Of a DNA stretch of 64,000 nucleotides, positions 1 to 7,267 are shown piece by piece. The notes under the pieces were generated by a model. The model saw only the letters and a program-made list of their open reading frames with translations, was not told the origin of the DNA and did no database searches. Position numbers and translations under genes: made by a program. Position 1 is the stretch's first letter, and each line of letters starts with the position of its first letter. The stretch is from Bacteroidota bacterium (lineage in GTDB: Bacteria; Bacteroidota; Bacteroidia; Palsa-965), in NCBI GenBank assembly GCA_016194975.1, contig JACQAM010000012.1:94349-158348 (forward strand), in the 5' to 3' direction.

Positions 1-334
1 GTAATTTATCGACGAGAATTTCGTGGTAAGAACGGCCGGCAACTTTTGTGAATTTCAGAAGTTCATTCACATAATCATCTTTGCGTTCGTTCCCGAGTTT
101 TTCCCCGCGCGCGAGTATGAGCGCATGTACTTGCGAAAAATGTTCGAGTTCTTCGCGTGCAATTTTTACCATTTCTGCAACGAGATCGGGATACACCGGG
201 TAATGTACGATGAGTGAGATCGCATTCGAAGCTGCTTTCTGTTCGCAGTAAGCATGATCCGTAAGAATCTCACCGATGTTGCTTTCTACAATATTCACCC
301 AGTGGGGATCGGTTGGAAGCCGGAGTCCGAGCAT
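1..334 (-). CDS. miaE: tRNA-(ms2io6A)-hydroxylase-like protein, 5' part only (runs off the window)
   Basis: The reverse strand reads open from an ATG at 334 to the window edge, giving 111 residues that start MLGLRLPTDPHWV. MiaE hydroxylates the isopentenyl side chain of ms2i6A37 in tRNA using a ferritin-like di-iron centre. Visible family features are the N-terminal LRLPTDPxWV block, CEQKAAS (about residues 30-36) and the EELEHF iron-ligand ExxH motif (about 61-66), followed by the ERKDDYV segment usual in Bacteroidota members. The C-terminal half with the second ExxH lies outside the window. An inverted-repeat element begins 8 bases upstream of the start codon, so native promoter sequence must lie beyond it or be supplied by it. 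Confidence 0.85.
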   Translation of the reverse strand, partial: MLGLRLPTDPHWVNIVESNIGEILTDHAYCEQKAASNAISLIVHYPVYPDLVAEMVKIAREELEHFSQVHALILARGEKLGNERKDDYVNELLKFTKVAGRSYHEILVDKL

Positions 335-342
335 GCACAAAG

Positions 343-473
343 TTAAGGGCATCTCTAATAACTTCGAACTGCTGCGTTGGGCTACGTCCTCAAAATCCTC
401 ATTTACGAATAGTAAATTCCGGTTTTTCGGGCTTGCCCGCCTTGCATTTCTGTGTTTTTAGAGATGCCCTTAA
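343..473. mobile_element. 131-bp inverted-repeat element (MITE-like), copy 1
   Basis: A perfect 16-bp terminal inverted repeat (TTAAGGGCATCTCTAA at 343-358 and its complement at 458-473) bounds this element. A second copy at 28763-28876 is identical in the interior except that this copy has 17 extra bases around 398-414. It encodes no transposase. An open frame across it is not a credible gene. It lies directly upstream of the miaE-like gene and beside the dnaE remnant. Two near-identical dispersed copies with terminal repeats fit a non-autonomous mobile element; the mobilising enzyme is not in this window. Confidence 0.75.
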
Positions 474-498
474 TGAAGGAAAATAGAGTACACCGCAT

Positions 499-774
499 TC
501 ACATTTCGCGATCCATTACCGGCAACTCTTTTTCCATCCGGTGCATTACTGTTTCAGAAATACCGGAATAGCGATACGAAAGATTTTTTCTGCATTCGCT
601 CCGCAGCAATTCCATATCGCCATCGTGTGTGCCTGTGAAATGTTTTAGATTCTTGTTTACGAATTTCCCATACTCAAATTCCACATTGCATTCTTCAAGA
701 ATTCTTTCCGTGTTGAAAATAATTTCCGGTACATCGCAGATCTGTTCCGCCCTGTAGAATTCCACTTTACTGTC
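499..774 (-). pseudogene. Remnant of DNA polymerase III alpha subunit (DnaE-like)
   Basis: The frame between the stop at 775-777 and the TGA at 499-501 codes for about 91 residues with a GTG at 765. The series DVPEIIFNTERILEEC, then KHFTGTHDGDMELLRSECRKNLSYRYSG, then MEKELPVMD matches the stretch of bacterial DnaE that joins the PHP domain to the palm (typical forms: ADxPEAxxNTxxIxExC, LxxLCxxGLxxRYG, RLxxELxVI). It stops just where the palm should begin. At roughly a tenth of a DnaE it cannot be a working polymerase, so it is a decayed fragment, perhaps of an error-prone DnaE paralogue. Identification rests on recalled family motifs, not a search. Confidence 0.5.
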
Positions 775-898
775 CTATCTTGAATTTGTATGGATTTTAT
801 TTGTTGCCTATATGCAGGGCTTAATTCATTGAACATTTCAATGGGTTTGTCACTTCTGCTGCCTTCCAACCAAAAAATTTCAAATCTCGAATTTCAAA

Positions 899-1456
899 TC
901 AGAAGTCGAGCCGCCTCGCCATGATAAATCTATCCCTGTAATATTTCATCTTGTCATATTCATCAATCACCACACCGCGGTCAGTAGCATGAATAAGTTT
1001 AATGTGTCCGTCATTATTTTCAATCACAAGTGAAACGTGGCCTACTTTCGGATTCTTTGAATTTCTTCCTTTGAAAAACATCAGATCGCCGGGACGCACA
1101 TCAGCAATGTTGATCTTTTTTCCGAGTGTGCTCAATCCTGCAGAAGAGCAGGGAATATTCACGCCGTATTTTTTATAGCAATAAGAAACAAAATGAGAGC
1201 AGTCGAAAGATTTATTTTGTCCGTTGCTTCCGTATTTGTAATGATAGCCGACAAAATTTTTCGAATAAGCGATCACGCTGTCCACGAGTACGAGGCGGTT
1301 CATGGAATCATCTTCCATTTTGCAGGCGAGATTTCTTGCAGTAGAATCTGTAACACCGGCTGTATCATTCACAGGAGAGTGAACGTACGCAACAGATTTT
1401 TTTGTTCCCGCAATGAAGGAGAACAGAAAAATGAAGAGTGCAGCGAGGATTCTCAT
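899..1456 (-). CDS. NlpC/P60 family C40 peptidase (cell-wall hydrolase)
   Basis: A 185-residue secreted peptidoglycan hydrolase of the NlpC/P60 fold, which cleaves D-gamma-Glu-meso-DAP bonds in stem peptides. The start at 1456 was chosen because it gives a clean signal peptide (MRILAALFIFLFSFIAG); the frame stays open upstream to 1618, but those residues are translated from quasi-repetitive intergenic DNA. Catalytic Cys86 sits in FDCSHFV, the His in VGHVSLVI (His140), and a third polar residue in LIHAT (His156), the usual Cys-His-His triad. The catalytic domain fills residues about 60-185 with no SH3 or LysM domain. It is divergent from the MerR gene at 1675. Confidence 0.88.
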   Translation of the reverse strand: MRILAALFIFLFSFIAGTKKSVAYVHSPVNDTAGVTDSTARNLACKMEDDSMNRLVLVDSVIAYSKNFVGYHYKYGSNGQNKSFDCSHFVSYCYKKYGVNIPCSSAGLSTLGKKINIADVRPGDLMFFKGRNSKNPKVGHVSLVIENNDGHIKLIHATDRGVVIDEYDKMKYYRDRFIMARRLDF

Positions 1457-1674
1457 TGAAGGCGCGAAGGTATTAAAAGCAGGCGTTGACAGAGGTAAAA
1501 TGTGAATGAAATATGGTAAAAGTTCATAAAATTGGTTGTGAGTTATGAGTTTTGGGTAATGTGTCATTGGTATTTGGGTATGCAGACTTGTCTTTTGCAG
1601 TTGCTTTCCTATCTTCACTTAGCAAATTCAGAAAAAAAATTCTCTAAACTCCGCTCTCCTCACTCCTGACTACA

Positions 1675-2010
1675 ATGCCCTACCGTGAACGCGACATAGA
1701 AAAATTATACTACAGCATCGGCGAAGTTTCGAAGATGTTCAACGTGAATGCGTCACTCATCCGTTTCTGGGAAAAAGAATTCGATCTCATTCGCCCGAAG
1801 AAAAATACAAAGGGAGACCGCATGTTCACGAAAACCGATCTTGAAAATCTGCGCGCTATTTATCATCTCGTGAAAGAACGCGGCTATACGCTGCAGGGCG
1901 CGAATGAAAAACTCAAAGGAGGCAAAGATGAAACGTTCAATGCCGTGGAAATGGTGAAATCACTTGAGGAAGTGAAGAGTTTTTTATTGGAGATCAAGAA
2001 AGAATTGTAG
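1675..2010 (+). CDS. MerR family transcriptional regulator
   Basis: A 111-residue protein with an N-terminal winged helix of the MerR type: YYSIGEVSKMFNVNASLIRFWEKEF (about 12-36) is the recognition helix-turn-helix and RMFTKTDLENLRAIYHLVKERGYTLQGA (about 49-76) is the wing and second HTH. The C-terminal 35 residues form the short coiled coil used for dimerisation. No effector-binding domain or metal-binding cysteines follow, so it belongs to the short MerR-like proteins common in Bacteroidota, whose targets are not known. Whether it controls the divergent NlpC/P60 gene cannot be told from the sequence. Confidence 0.85.
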   Translation: MPYRERDIEKLYYSIGEVSKMFNVNASLIRFWEKEFDLIRPKKNTKGDRMFTKTDLENLRAIYHLVKERGYTLQGANEKLKGGKDETFNAVEMVKSLEEVKSFLLEIKKEL

Positions 2011-2024
2011 GGTTTTACACTTTA

Positions 2025-2240
2025 CATTTTGGATTATTGATTTTTCAGGAGCGCAACTTCCGCTCATTTAATTTTCTCCTGTCCGGCTGTGGCGCATTAC
2101 ACGCCCGCTCTTGTCCTCGACTCGCGCTCGGACTGACAAGCGGCCGGGGTAAAAGCGTCACATCCGGGCTAAAAAATTTCTGTCCGGCTCTTCAAATTCC
2201 CAATGGGAAACCTTTCAAATCCAAAATGAAAAATCAATAA
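2025..2240. repeat. Gap with inverted quasi-repeat arms and a GC-rich core
   Basis: The words CATTTTGGATT and ATTATTGATTTTTCA appear at about 2025-2047 and again inverted at about 2217-2240, in swapped order. They enclose a more GC-rich stretch (about 2075-2190). A 67-codon open frame across the core has no protein-like features. This is one of the quasi-periodic intergenic regions described in the findings. Confidence 0.45.
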
Positions 2241-2732
2241 TTAAAAAGTAACTTTCTCCGTCGCCTTATCGCTCTTCCTCGTTTTCGGTTTATTCCAGTT
2301 TTTCTTCTGCACGATCTTTTTCCCTGCGGAATCGTAAGAAATTATTTTCTCTATTCTTTTTTTTGTTCCTCCCCATCCGAGATCCCTTGTTTTGTCCCGC
2401 TCAATTTTTGTTTTTTTCTTCCCGTTTCCGAAATAAATTGTTTTTGTCCGATCGGTAGAAACACCATCACTCACACAATTCGAACTCCGGTAAATCTTTT
2501 TCGAAACAATTTTTCCCGCTGAATCATAAACCAAATGCTTGCTGCATCTCCCGAGTACACCATAACGGCTAATGCTGAAATTGAAATAACTGAAATAAAC
2601 TTCCCTCTGATAAAAAACACTGTCATACGTTTCAGTTTTTGACCGCCGCAATTTTACCAATGGCAAAGAGTAACAGGAATAAAAGAGTGCTGTGACTATG
2701 AATAAGAAAAAATATTTCACAAAAAATTTCAT
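2241..2732 (-). CDS. Hypothetical lipoprotein with YDSAGK-type repeats
   Basis: A 163-residue basic protein. The N-terminus MKFFVKYFFLFIVTALFYSC is a signal peptide ending in a lipobox-like LFYSC, so Cys20 is the likely lipidated residue. The body contains two LxYDSAGK motifs (about 89 and 132) separated by an NGKKKTKIE strand, a pattern like RHS or MORN-type beta-hairpin repeats that describe text-like antigen repeats in secreted Bacteroidota proteins. I do not recognise a family. The C-terminal 35 residues are Lys-rich. It is followed upstream on the same strand by the PorE-like gene, with a terminator between them, so the two are probably transcribed separately. Confidence 0.65.
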   Translation of the reverse strand: MKFFVKYFFLFIVTALFYSCYSLPLVKLRRSKTETYDSVFYQREVYFSYFNFSISRYGVLGRCSKHLVYDSAGKIVSKKIYRSSNCVSDGVSTDRTKTIYFGNGKKKTKIERDKTRDLGWGGTKKRIEKIISYDSAGKKIVQKKNWNKPKTRKSDKATEKVTF

Positions 2733-2750
2733 TCACAAAAAATTAAATTC

Positions 2751-2777
2751 AAAAAAAGAACCGCCTTGCAGCAGTTC
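2751..2777 (-). terminator. Rho-independent terminator of the PorE-like gene
   Basis: Read on the minus strand, GAACTGC, a 6-base loop and GCGGTTC form a 7-bp stem (one G-T pair) followed by seven T. It lies 25 bases after the stop of the gene at 2802-4436. Confidence 0.7.
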
Positions 2778-2801
2778 TCCCCATTGATTTTTTCTAAAAT
2801 A

Positions 2802-4436
2802 TTATTGCTTGTAAAGAATGAAATGTTTCACCAGTTCAAAAGTGGAACCCGATTTATCAGCCGGCAACAGAACACTTTCCTTGATGGGTTTCATTCCCGG
2901 TGCTTCTATCCTGATCTCGTAAGTTTTATCTCCCTCGAGTGAAACCTGGTAATTTCCCTGATCGCTGGAAGTAACACTCGTCACTTTAGTTCCGCTTGCA
3001 TCGTAAATATCGAGCGTAGCAGAAACTGGTTTTCCATCAGCATTGAAGAGTGATCCTGTAAGCAGCGACATGTATGGGCCCGTGTGTGGTTTCGGTAGTA
3101 AGTTTGTCATATCCACCATCCAGATATCTCTTTCACCGAGCCCGCCATCGCGATCGCTGTCTATGTAAGCTGTTTTTCCATCGGAAGAAAGCAGGAACAT
3201 TCTTTCATTACCAACCGTGTTGATCGGGTAACCGAGATTCACCGGTTCTGTCCACGTTCCGTTTTCATTTCGCGTCATGAAAATATCATAACCACCCATA
3301 CTGTTGTGTCCGCTCGAACAGAAGTAGAGAGTTTTTCCATCGGGCGCCGGAAAAATTCCGCCTTCATCATATTCTGTATTGATGACCGGCCCCAGATTTA
3401 CCGGATCATTCCAAGTTGTTTTATCTTTTTTCGTACACATCCAGATATCAGAATGGCCGTACCCTTTTTGTCCTTTCCACGGAAGATCGAGTCCGCGTTC
3501 ACTCATGAAATAAAGTGTATTTCCATCGGGAGAAAGTGCGGCGCCATCTTCAAAATAACTCGTGTTAATCCCTTTGCCCATATTTTTCGGTGTGCCCCAT
3601 TTTCCGGAAGAAGATTTTTTTGAAACATAAATATCACCAGCGCCTGTACCGCCTTCCTGTGCGTTGTTCTCATAAATGAACATTTGTTTTCCATCGGGAG
3701 AAATCGAACAATTAGCATCGTGTCCTTCTGTATTCACAGCACCGCGAACAAGATCTGCTTCCCCCCATGTTCCTTTCACAGAATCCCAGGAAGAATAATA
3801 AATGTCTTCGAAATATCCTCCATCGCCTTCATTATCCTGGTTCGCATTTTTTCCATCGGGCCTGCGCGAAGTGAAGATCATCGTTTTCATATCGGAAGTA
3901 ATGGAAGGACGCTTGTCGTCATAAGGGCTATTTACCGCTGCGCCGAGATTGGTAACGGTAACAGGTTTTGGAGAAGCCATAAATGCTTTTGCGGTCTGGC
4001 ATTGCGCAAAATAATATTCCACTTCTTTCGACATCACAGGATCAGCAGTGTTCACGATTCTGGCTGCAGAATATTCCGTCATCGCATCATCGAGTTTTCC
4101 TTTCTGCTGGTAACATCTTCCAATGAGAAAACGAAGTTGGGGCGTTGCATTTTCATTGATGGCTTTTGCCTGCGTGAATTGCTCCATCGCTTTGTCGGGT
4201 TCCTGCATATTGAAATAACATTCGCCGATGTGTGTGATGATCACTGCATCATTCGGTTTATTTGCCAGCACCTCTTTGTAAAGATTCACCGCTTTCACAT
4301 AATCGCCGCCGTTGAATGCCTGCTGCGCATTGAAGAGTTTCAATTCATCGCCGCTTTTGTCAACGATGCTTTGTGAAAATAAGTTGTTGGTGAGAAAAAA
4401 AAACAGGAGGCCTGCAAGGGAGATTGCTCGTTTCAT
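2802..4436 (-). CDS. PorE-like TPR / PD40 propeller / carboxypeptidase-regulatory-domain protein lacking OmpA domain
   Basis: A 544-residue secreted protein with signal peptide MKRAISLAGLLFFFLTNNLFSQ. In order it has tetratricopeptide repeats (about 35-150, with GDYVKAVNLYKEVL and GECYFNMQEPDKAMEQF), a PD40/WD40-like propeller with repeated TMIFTSRRPDG, QMFIYEN, TLYFMSERG and TAYIDSDRDGG blades (about 165-430), and a beta-sandwich carboxypeptidase-regulatory-like domain (about 455-525). This order matches PorE, a periplasmic component of the type IX secretion system, but PorE ends in an OmpA-like peptidoglycan-binding domain and this protein ends about 20 residues after the sandwich. It is therefore a PorE-type paralogue without the wall anchor, perhaps a soluble partner. 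A good promoter lies upstream (4459-4487). Confidence 0.82.
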   Translation of the reverse strand: MKRAISLAGLLFFFLTNNLFSQSIVDKSGDELKLFNAQQAFNGGDYVKAVNLYKEVLANKPNDAVIITHIGECYFNMQEPDKAMEQFTQAKAINENATPQLRFLIGRCYQQKGKLDDAMTEYSAARIVNTADPVMSKEVEYYFAQCQTAKAFMASPKPVTVTNLGAAVNSPYDDKRPSITSDMKTMIFTSRRPDGKNANQDNEGDGGYFEDIYYSSWDSVKGTWGEADLVRGAVNTEGHDANCSISPDGKQMFIYENNAQEGGTGAGDIYVSKKSSSGKWGTPKNMGKGINTSYFEDGAALSPDGNTLYFMSERGLDLPWKGQKGYGHSDIWMCTKKDKTTWNDPVNLGPVINTEYDEGGIFPAPDGKTLYFCSSGHNSMGGYDIFMTRNENGTWTEPVNLGYPINTVGNERMFLLSSDGKTAYIDSDRDGGLGERDIWMVDMTNLLPKPHTGPYMSLLTGSLFNADGKPVSATLDIYDASGTKVTSVTSSDQGNYQVSLEGDKTYEIRIEAPGMKPIKESVLLPADKSGSTFELVKHFILYKQ

Positions 4437-4458
4437 ATGGATTTTTCAGATAGGATAA

Positions 4459-4487
4459 CAAATATAATGAACTGACGGGAACCGCAA
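4459..4487 (-). promoter_or_regulatory. Bacteroidota-type promoter of the PorE-like gene
   Basis: On the minus strand TATATTTG (4466-4459) is an exact match to the -7 consensus TAnnTTTG, with TTG at 4487-4485 after an 18-base spacer. The start codon at 4436 would follow a leader of about 18 bases. Confidence 0.6.
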
Positions 4488-5231
4488 TTATGGGCGATGG
4501 TTGCTTACTTTTTCGAGAAAAAGCTGCATGCCGGAAAATGCGCGTTCATCCATTCTTAATCTTAGGGTCGACCCGAGGTATTTTTCCACATCAAAGAAGG
4601 GGAAATTCTTTTTTTCACTTTCAATTACTGTGCCCATATCATTCAATCCGCGTTCAAAGGCAGAAGAAAGTTGAAGAATGAATTCTTCGGGCAATATTTT
4701 ATTGCTCACCCAGCACGCAAACACGAATGGAAGCCCGGTCATTTTTTTCCATTGGGCAGAAAGGTCATATTCATGCTGATATTTTCCATTCATTTCAAAA
4801 GTCCGGTCACCGATCACTACACCCGCCTGCGTGCCCGCGATCTGTTTTTCATAACCGGACTGTGCATTTTTCCATTCGGGGTTTATCTTCCAGAATTCGC
4901 CGGCAAGAATTTTTGTAAGCAATACCGAAGTTTTACTCTGGTAATCGAGCAGCACTGTTTTTATTTTTTCAAGCGGAACATCACTGTACAATTTCACAGA
5001 ATCCACTTCACCGTCGCCGGCAATGCAGAAACCGGGAATGAGGTGCGCCTCTTTCATTGACGGAATTACTGCGACGGGTATCAATCCGAGATCTACTTCT
5101 CCTTCGAGGAGTTTTCTCGCACATTCGGAAGGAATGTCAACGCTGAGTTCAACATTTTTCAAAGCCGCAAGTTTCAGTCCGTGCAGAAATGGTTTTGTGT
5201 TGAGATAAGAAACAGCGGAAATGCGGACCAT
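4488..5231 (-). CDS. mqnA: Chorismate dehydratase, futalosine menaquinone pathway
   Basis: A 247-residue MqnA. It removes water from chorismate to give 3-[(1-carboxyvinyl)oxy]benzoate, the first step of the futalosine route to menaquinone. The N-terminus VRISAVSYLNTKPFLHGL and the following EGEVDLGLIPVAVIP are family signatures, and the fold is a periplasmic-binding-protein-like two-lobe cleft. Length is normal. No other mqn gene lies nearby, which is usual because these genes are scattered in Bacteroidota. The upstream gap (5232-5312) is one of the quasi-periodic phrase regions, so no clear promoter could be picked. Confidence 0.92.
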   Translation of the reverse strand: MVRISAVSYLNTKPFLHGLKLAALKNVELSVDIPSECARKLLEGEVDLGLIPVAVIPSMKEAHLIPGFCIAGDGEVDSVKLYSDVPLEKIKTVLLDYQSKTSVLLTKILAGEFWKINPEWKNAQSGYEKQIAGTQAGVVIGDRTFEMNGKYQHEYDLSAQWKKMTGLPFVFACWVSNKILPEEFILQLSSAFERGLNDMGTVIESEKKNFPFFDVEKYLGSTLRLRMDERAFSGMQLFLEKVSNHRP

Positions 5232-5282
5232 TTAGTTCTAAGTTCTGATTTCTAAGTTCAAAGTTCTAAGTTCTAAAATTGA
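5232..5282. repeat. Quasi-periodic intergenic phrase (AGTTCTAAGTTCTGA type)
   Basis: The words AGTTCTA, AGTTCTGA, TTTCTA, AGTTCAA, AGTTCTA, AGTTCTA follow one another with a 7-8 base period in the gap before mqnA. Confidence 0.55.
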
Positions 5283-5312
5283 AAGACAAAGTTACTGGAA
5301 GAAGAGTCACCA

Positions 5313-6098
5313 TTATTTTTTCTGATCCATTGCTTCGACCGTTGCCAGCGTAGCAGCTGCAGATGCGATTACCGGTGCAATCACAATTCCTGCGTAGGGA
5401 ATATCAAGCATCAAGGCAAAGATCAAACCATTTCCGATTGCAATTCCTTTTCGTTTGCGAATGAAAGATGCACTCTGCGACACCGACATTCTTTTTCTTT
5501 CACACGTATAATCCATCATATTGAATCCAAGAAAATACCAACTGATAATATAAATGAAAGGAACGGTGAGCCAGCCGATGACCGGGATCCAGCCAATGAT
5601 CAAAGCGAGCAGCATCAATAACAATTCAAGAAAAATATTCCGCAGTACCACCATCATTCCACGGAAAATATCTTTCATGAATTGTCCGAATGCGAACGGG
5701 TATTTATTTCCGTTTTTCAATTCTTCCACTTTTGCGGAAAGCAACGCCATCATCGGAGAACAAAAAAGGAGAACGAGGTAGCGTAATATTTTCAGAAAAA
5801 AAGCGAGCAGGTAAAGATGAAGTACAAATCCGGCAACGAAACGGAATAATTTTATCAGCAACAACAGCACCACATCCACCCAGGCATAACCGGTATTAAG
5901 TTCGGGCGTGAGATAATCACCCACTTTGTTTACGAGCATTTCACTGAATGAATAGATGGACCATGCACCTGCAAGATGAAGCAACACGATCAGAAAAACC
6001 GGATAAAGAAAATATCCCCACAACTTGTTTTTAGCAATGAAAATCACCGCTTCGAAATGCGAAGAAATTCCTTTGCCGAGATCAGACCAGAATGCCAT
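5313..6098 (-). CDS. EI24 domain (CysZ-like) membrane protein
   Basis: A 261-residue inner-membrane protein with about six hydrophobic helices. The start at 6098 (MAFWSDLGKGISSHF) was preferred over the in-frame ATG at 6143 because the family starts with an amphipathic segment of this kind, and because a -7 box (6141-6148) overlaps the upstream ATG. EI24/CysZ proteins include the sulfate permease CysZ of gamma-proteobacteria and unrelated-function members; transport of sulfate is not shown here. The long hydrophobic stretch around residues 155-190 (LELLLMLLALIIGWIPVIGWLTVPFIY split over two helices) is the typical central hairpin. Divergent from the PAP2 gene. Confidence 0.8.
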   Translation of the reverse strand: MAFWSDLGKGISSHFEAVIFIAKNKLWGYFLYPVFLIVLLHLAGAWSIYSFSEMLVNKVGDYLTPELNTGYAWVDVVLLLLIKLFRFVAGFVLHLYLLAFFLKILRYLVLLFCSPMMALLSAKVEELKNGNKYPFAFGQFMKDIFRGMMVVLRNIFLELLLMLLALIIGWIPVIGWLTVPFIYIISWYFLGFNMMDYTCERKRMSVSQSASFIRKRKGIAIGNGLIFALMLDIPYAGIVIAPVIASAAATLATVEAMDQKK

Positions 6099-6099
6099 T

Positions 6100-6163
6100 G
6101 AGTAATGAGTAAGATTTGGTTTTAGAAGGAGATTAGTTTTCAAAAGTAGTAACTACTCATTAC
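6100..6163. repeat. Inverted quasi-repeat in the divergent gap
   Basis: GTAATGAGTA at 6102-6111 is the exact reverse complement of TACTCATTAC at 6154-6163. Both are parts of longer TACTCAATACTCAG-type phrases that run to about 6183. Confidence 0.55.
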
Positions 6164-6173
6164 CAATACTCAA
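6141..6173 (-). promoter_or_regulatory. Putative promoter of the EI24 gene
   Basis: On the minus strand TACTTTTG (6148-6141) matches TAnnTTTG exactly. A TTG at 6173-6171 would be the -33 element with a 22-base spacer. Transcription would begin near 6135, ahead of the ATG at 6098. Confidence 0.5.
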
Positions 6174-6192
6174 TACTCAGTACATTCGTAAC

Positions 6193-6777
6193 GTGTTATC
6201 CTCACTTAACAACTTCGATCATCATCTTTTCCTGGCCATTCATCATTTTCGCTGCGGAATTCTTGACTGGCTCATGCCGTGGGTGTCGAACCGGTGGATA
6301 TGGATCCCGTTGTATGCGATCCTGTTTTTCATTCTGTGGAAACGTTTCGGGAAACAAATGCTCCTGATTGCGGCCACGATCACATTGCTGGTTCTTGCAA
6401 GCGACCAGACCGCAAATTTTCTAAAGGATCATGTGAAGCGCGCGCGTCCGTGCGCCGATCCTGCGTTCGCGCATGAGCAGATCTACACGCCGCTCGGGTG
6501 CGGGGGTGAATATGGTTTTGTGTCGGGACATGCTGCGAACAGCGCCGCCATTGCCGTTTTTCTTTTTCTGCTCTCGGGAAATTTTTCGGGATTCGCACCG
6601 GCGCGCAATCGTAAATGGTGGCTTCTTCTTTTTCCATGGGCGCTGCTCATTTGCTGGAGCAGAATTTATCTGGGCGTTCATTTTCCATTTGATGTGCTCT
6701 GCGGAATGTTTGTTGGAATTTCCTGTGGAATAATATTTTTTGTGTTCTACAAAAAATTAGTTCCTGTTTTGCGATAG
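6193..6777 (+). CDS. PAP2 superfamily membrane phosphatase
   Basis: A 194-residue integral membrane phosphatase of the type 2 phosphatidic acid phosphatase fold, which acts on lipid phosphates such as undecaprenyl diphosphate or phosphatidylglycerol phosphate. The three catalytic blocks are visible: KDHVKRARP (motif 1), SGHAANS (motif 2, acid His) and SRIYLGVHFPFDV (motif 3, nucleophilic His). Start is GTG at 6193, since MLSSLNNFDHHLFLAIHHF aligns with the usual beginning and no ATG is available. The box TACATTCG (6181-6188) sits 4 bases before the GTG, so the mRNA may have no leader. Undecaprenyl pyrophosphate recycling is an inference only. Confidence 0.87.
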   Translation: MLSSLNNFDHHLFLAIHHFRCGILDWLMPWVSNRWIWIPLYAILFFILWKRFGKQMLLIAATITLLVLASDQTANFLKDHVKRARPCADPAFAHEQIYTPLGCGGEYGFVSGHAANSAAIAVFLFLLSGNFSGFAPARNRKWWLLLFPWALLICWSRIYLGVHFPFDVLCGMFVGISCGIIFFVFYKKLVPVLR

Positions 6778-6792
6778 CTTCTAAATTCAATC

Positions 6793-6842
6793 TCATTATT
6801 TTTTTGACCCTCACATCTCAAGTCTCACGTCTCAAGTCTATC
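6793..6842. repeat. Quasi-periodic intergenic phrase (CACATCTCAAGTCT type)
   Basis: CACATCTCAAGTCT and CACGTCTCAAGTCT stand in tandem, differing by one base, just before crcB. Confidence 0.5.
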
Positions 6843-6850
6843 TTTACACG

Positions 6851-7231
6851 ATGTTTCAAACCATAGCATTGATCTTTCTCGGTGGTGGAATCGGCAGTCT
6901 TGCACGTTTCGGTGTTTCACTCGGGACAAGGGTATTTACCGAAGGAAAATTTCCATTGGCTACCTTGCTTGCGAATGTGCTGAGTTGCCTTGTAATGGGA
7001 ATTGCTCTCGCCCTCTTTTCAGAAAAACTGAAGGATTCGAATATTTTCGCTTTTATCGTCGTGGGTTTCTGCGGCGGCTTCAGTACTTTTTCCACGTTCA
7101 GTGCAGAAACGATCCGGCTCATGCGTGATGGTTATTTTCTATTGGGAGTTTTAAATGTTATCGTGAGTGTTGTGATGTGCCTGCTTGTTTTATACTATCT
7201 GCTGCCCGAAGACAAAAAATTAATTCCATAG
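6851..7231 (+). CDS. crcB: Fluoride exporter CrcB/Fluc
   Basis: A 126-residue four-helix membrane protein that exports fluoride as a dual-topology dimer. The N-terminal GGGIGSLARFG, the TLLANVLSCLVMG helix and the signature GFCGGFSTFSTFS (about 76-88) carry the Asn and Phe residues lining the fluoride path. Length is normal. No crcB-type fluoride riboswitch was recognised upstream. A -7-like box TATCTTTA (6839-6846) ends 4 bases before the ATG, so the transcript may be leaderless. The next gene, pafA, starts 36 bases downstream on the same strand. Confidence 0.93.
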   Translation: MFQTIALIFLGGGIGSLARFGVSLGTRVFTEGKFPLATLLANVLSCLVMGIALALFSEKLKDSNIFAFIVVGFCGGFSTFSTFSAETIRLMRDGYFLLGVLNVIVSVVMCLLVLYYLLPEDKKLIP

Positions 7232-7267
7232 AATTTTCACCGGCAATTTTTCCAAAGAAAAATCAAA

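Noticed and set aside
276..461. 61-codon open frame near the left end
   Set aside because: It lies almost wholly within the inverted-repeat element and has no protein-like pattern.
657..869. 70-codon minus-strand frame upstream of the dnaE remnant
   Set aside because: It overlaps the remnant in another frame, contains phrase-type DNA and shows no family features.
2037..2240. 67-codon frame in the gap before the lipoprotein gene
   Set aside because: Bounded by inverted phrase arms, with Pro/Ser/Gly-rich translation of GC-rich intergenic DNA; no start signal.
3684..4376. 230-codon frame opposite the PorE-like gene
   Set aside because: Antisense shadow; its many His, Ile and Arg codons are the usual mirror of a coding strand, and the other strand has clear domains.
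6781..6850. Fluoride riboswitch before crcB
   Set aside because: The gap is only 73 bases, made of phrase repeats, and lacks the riboswitch's conserved core.
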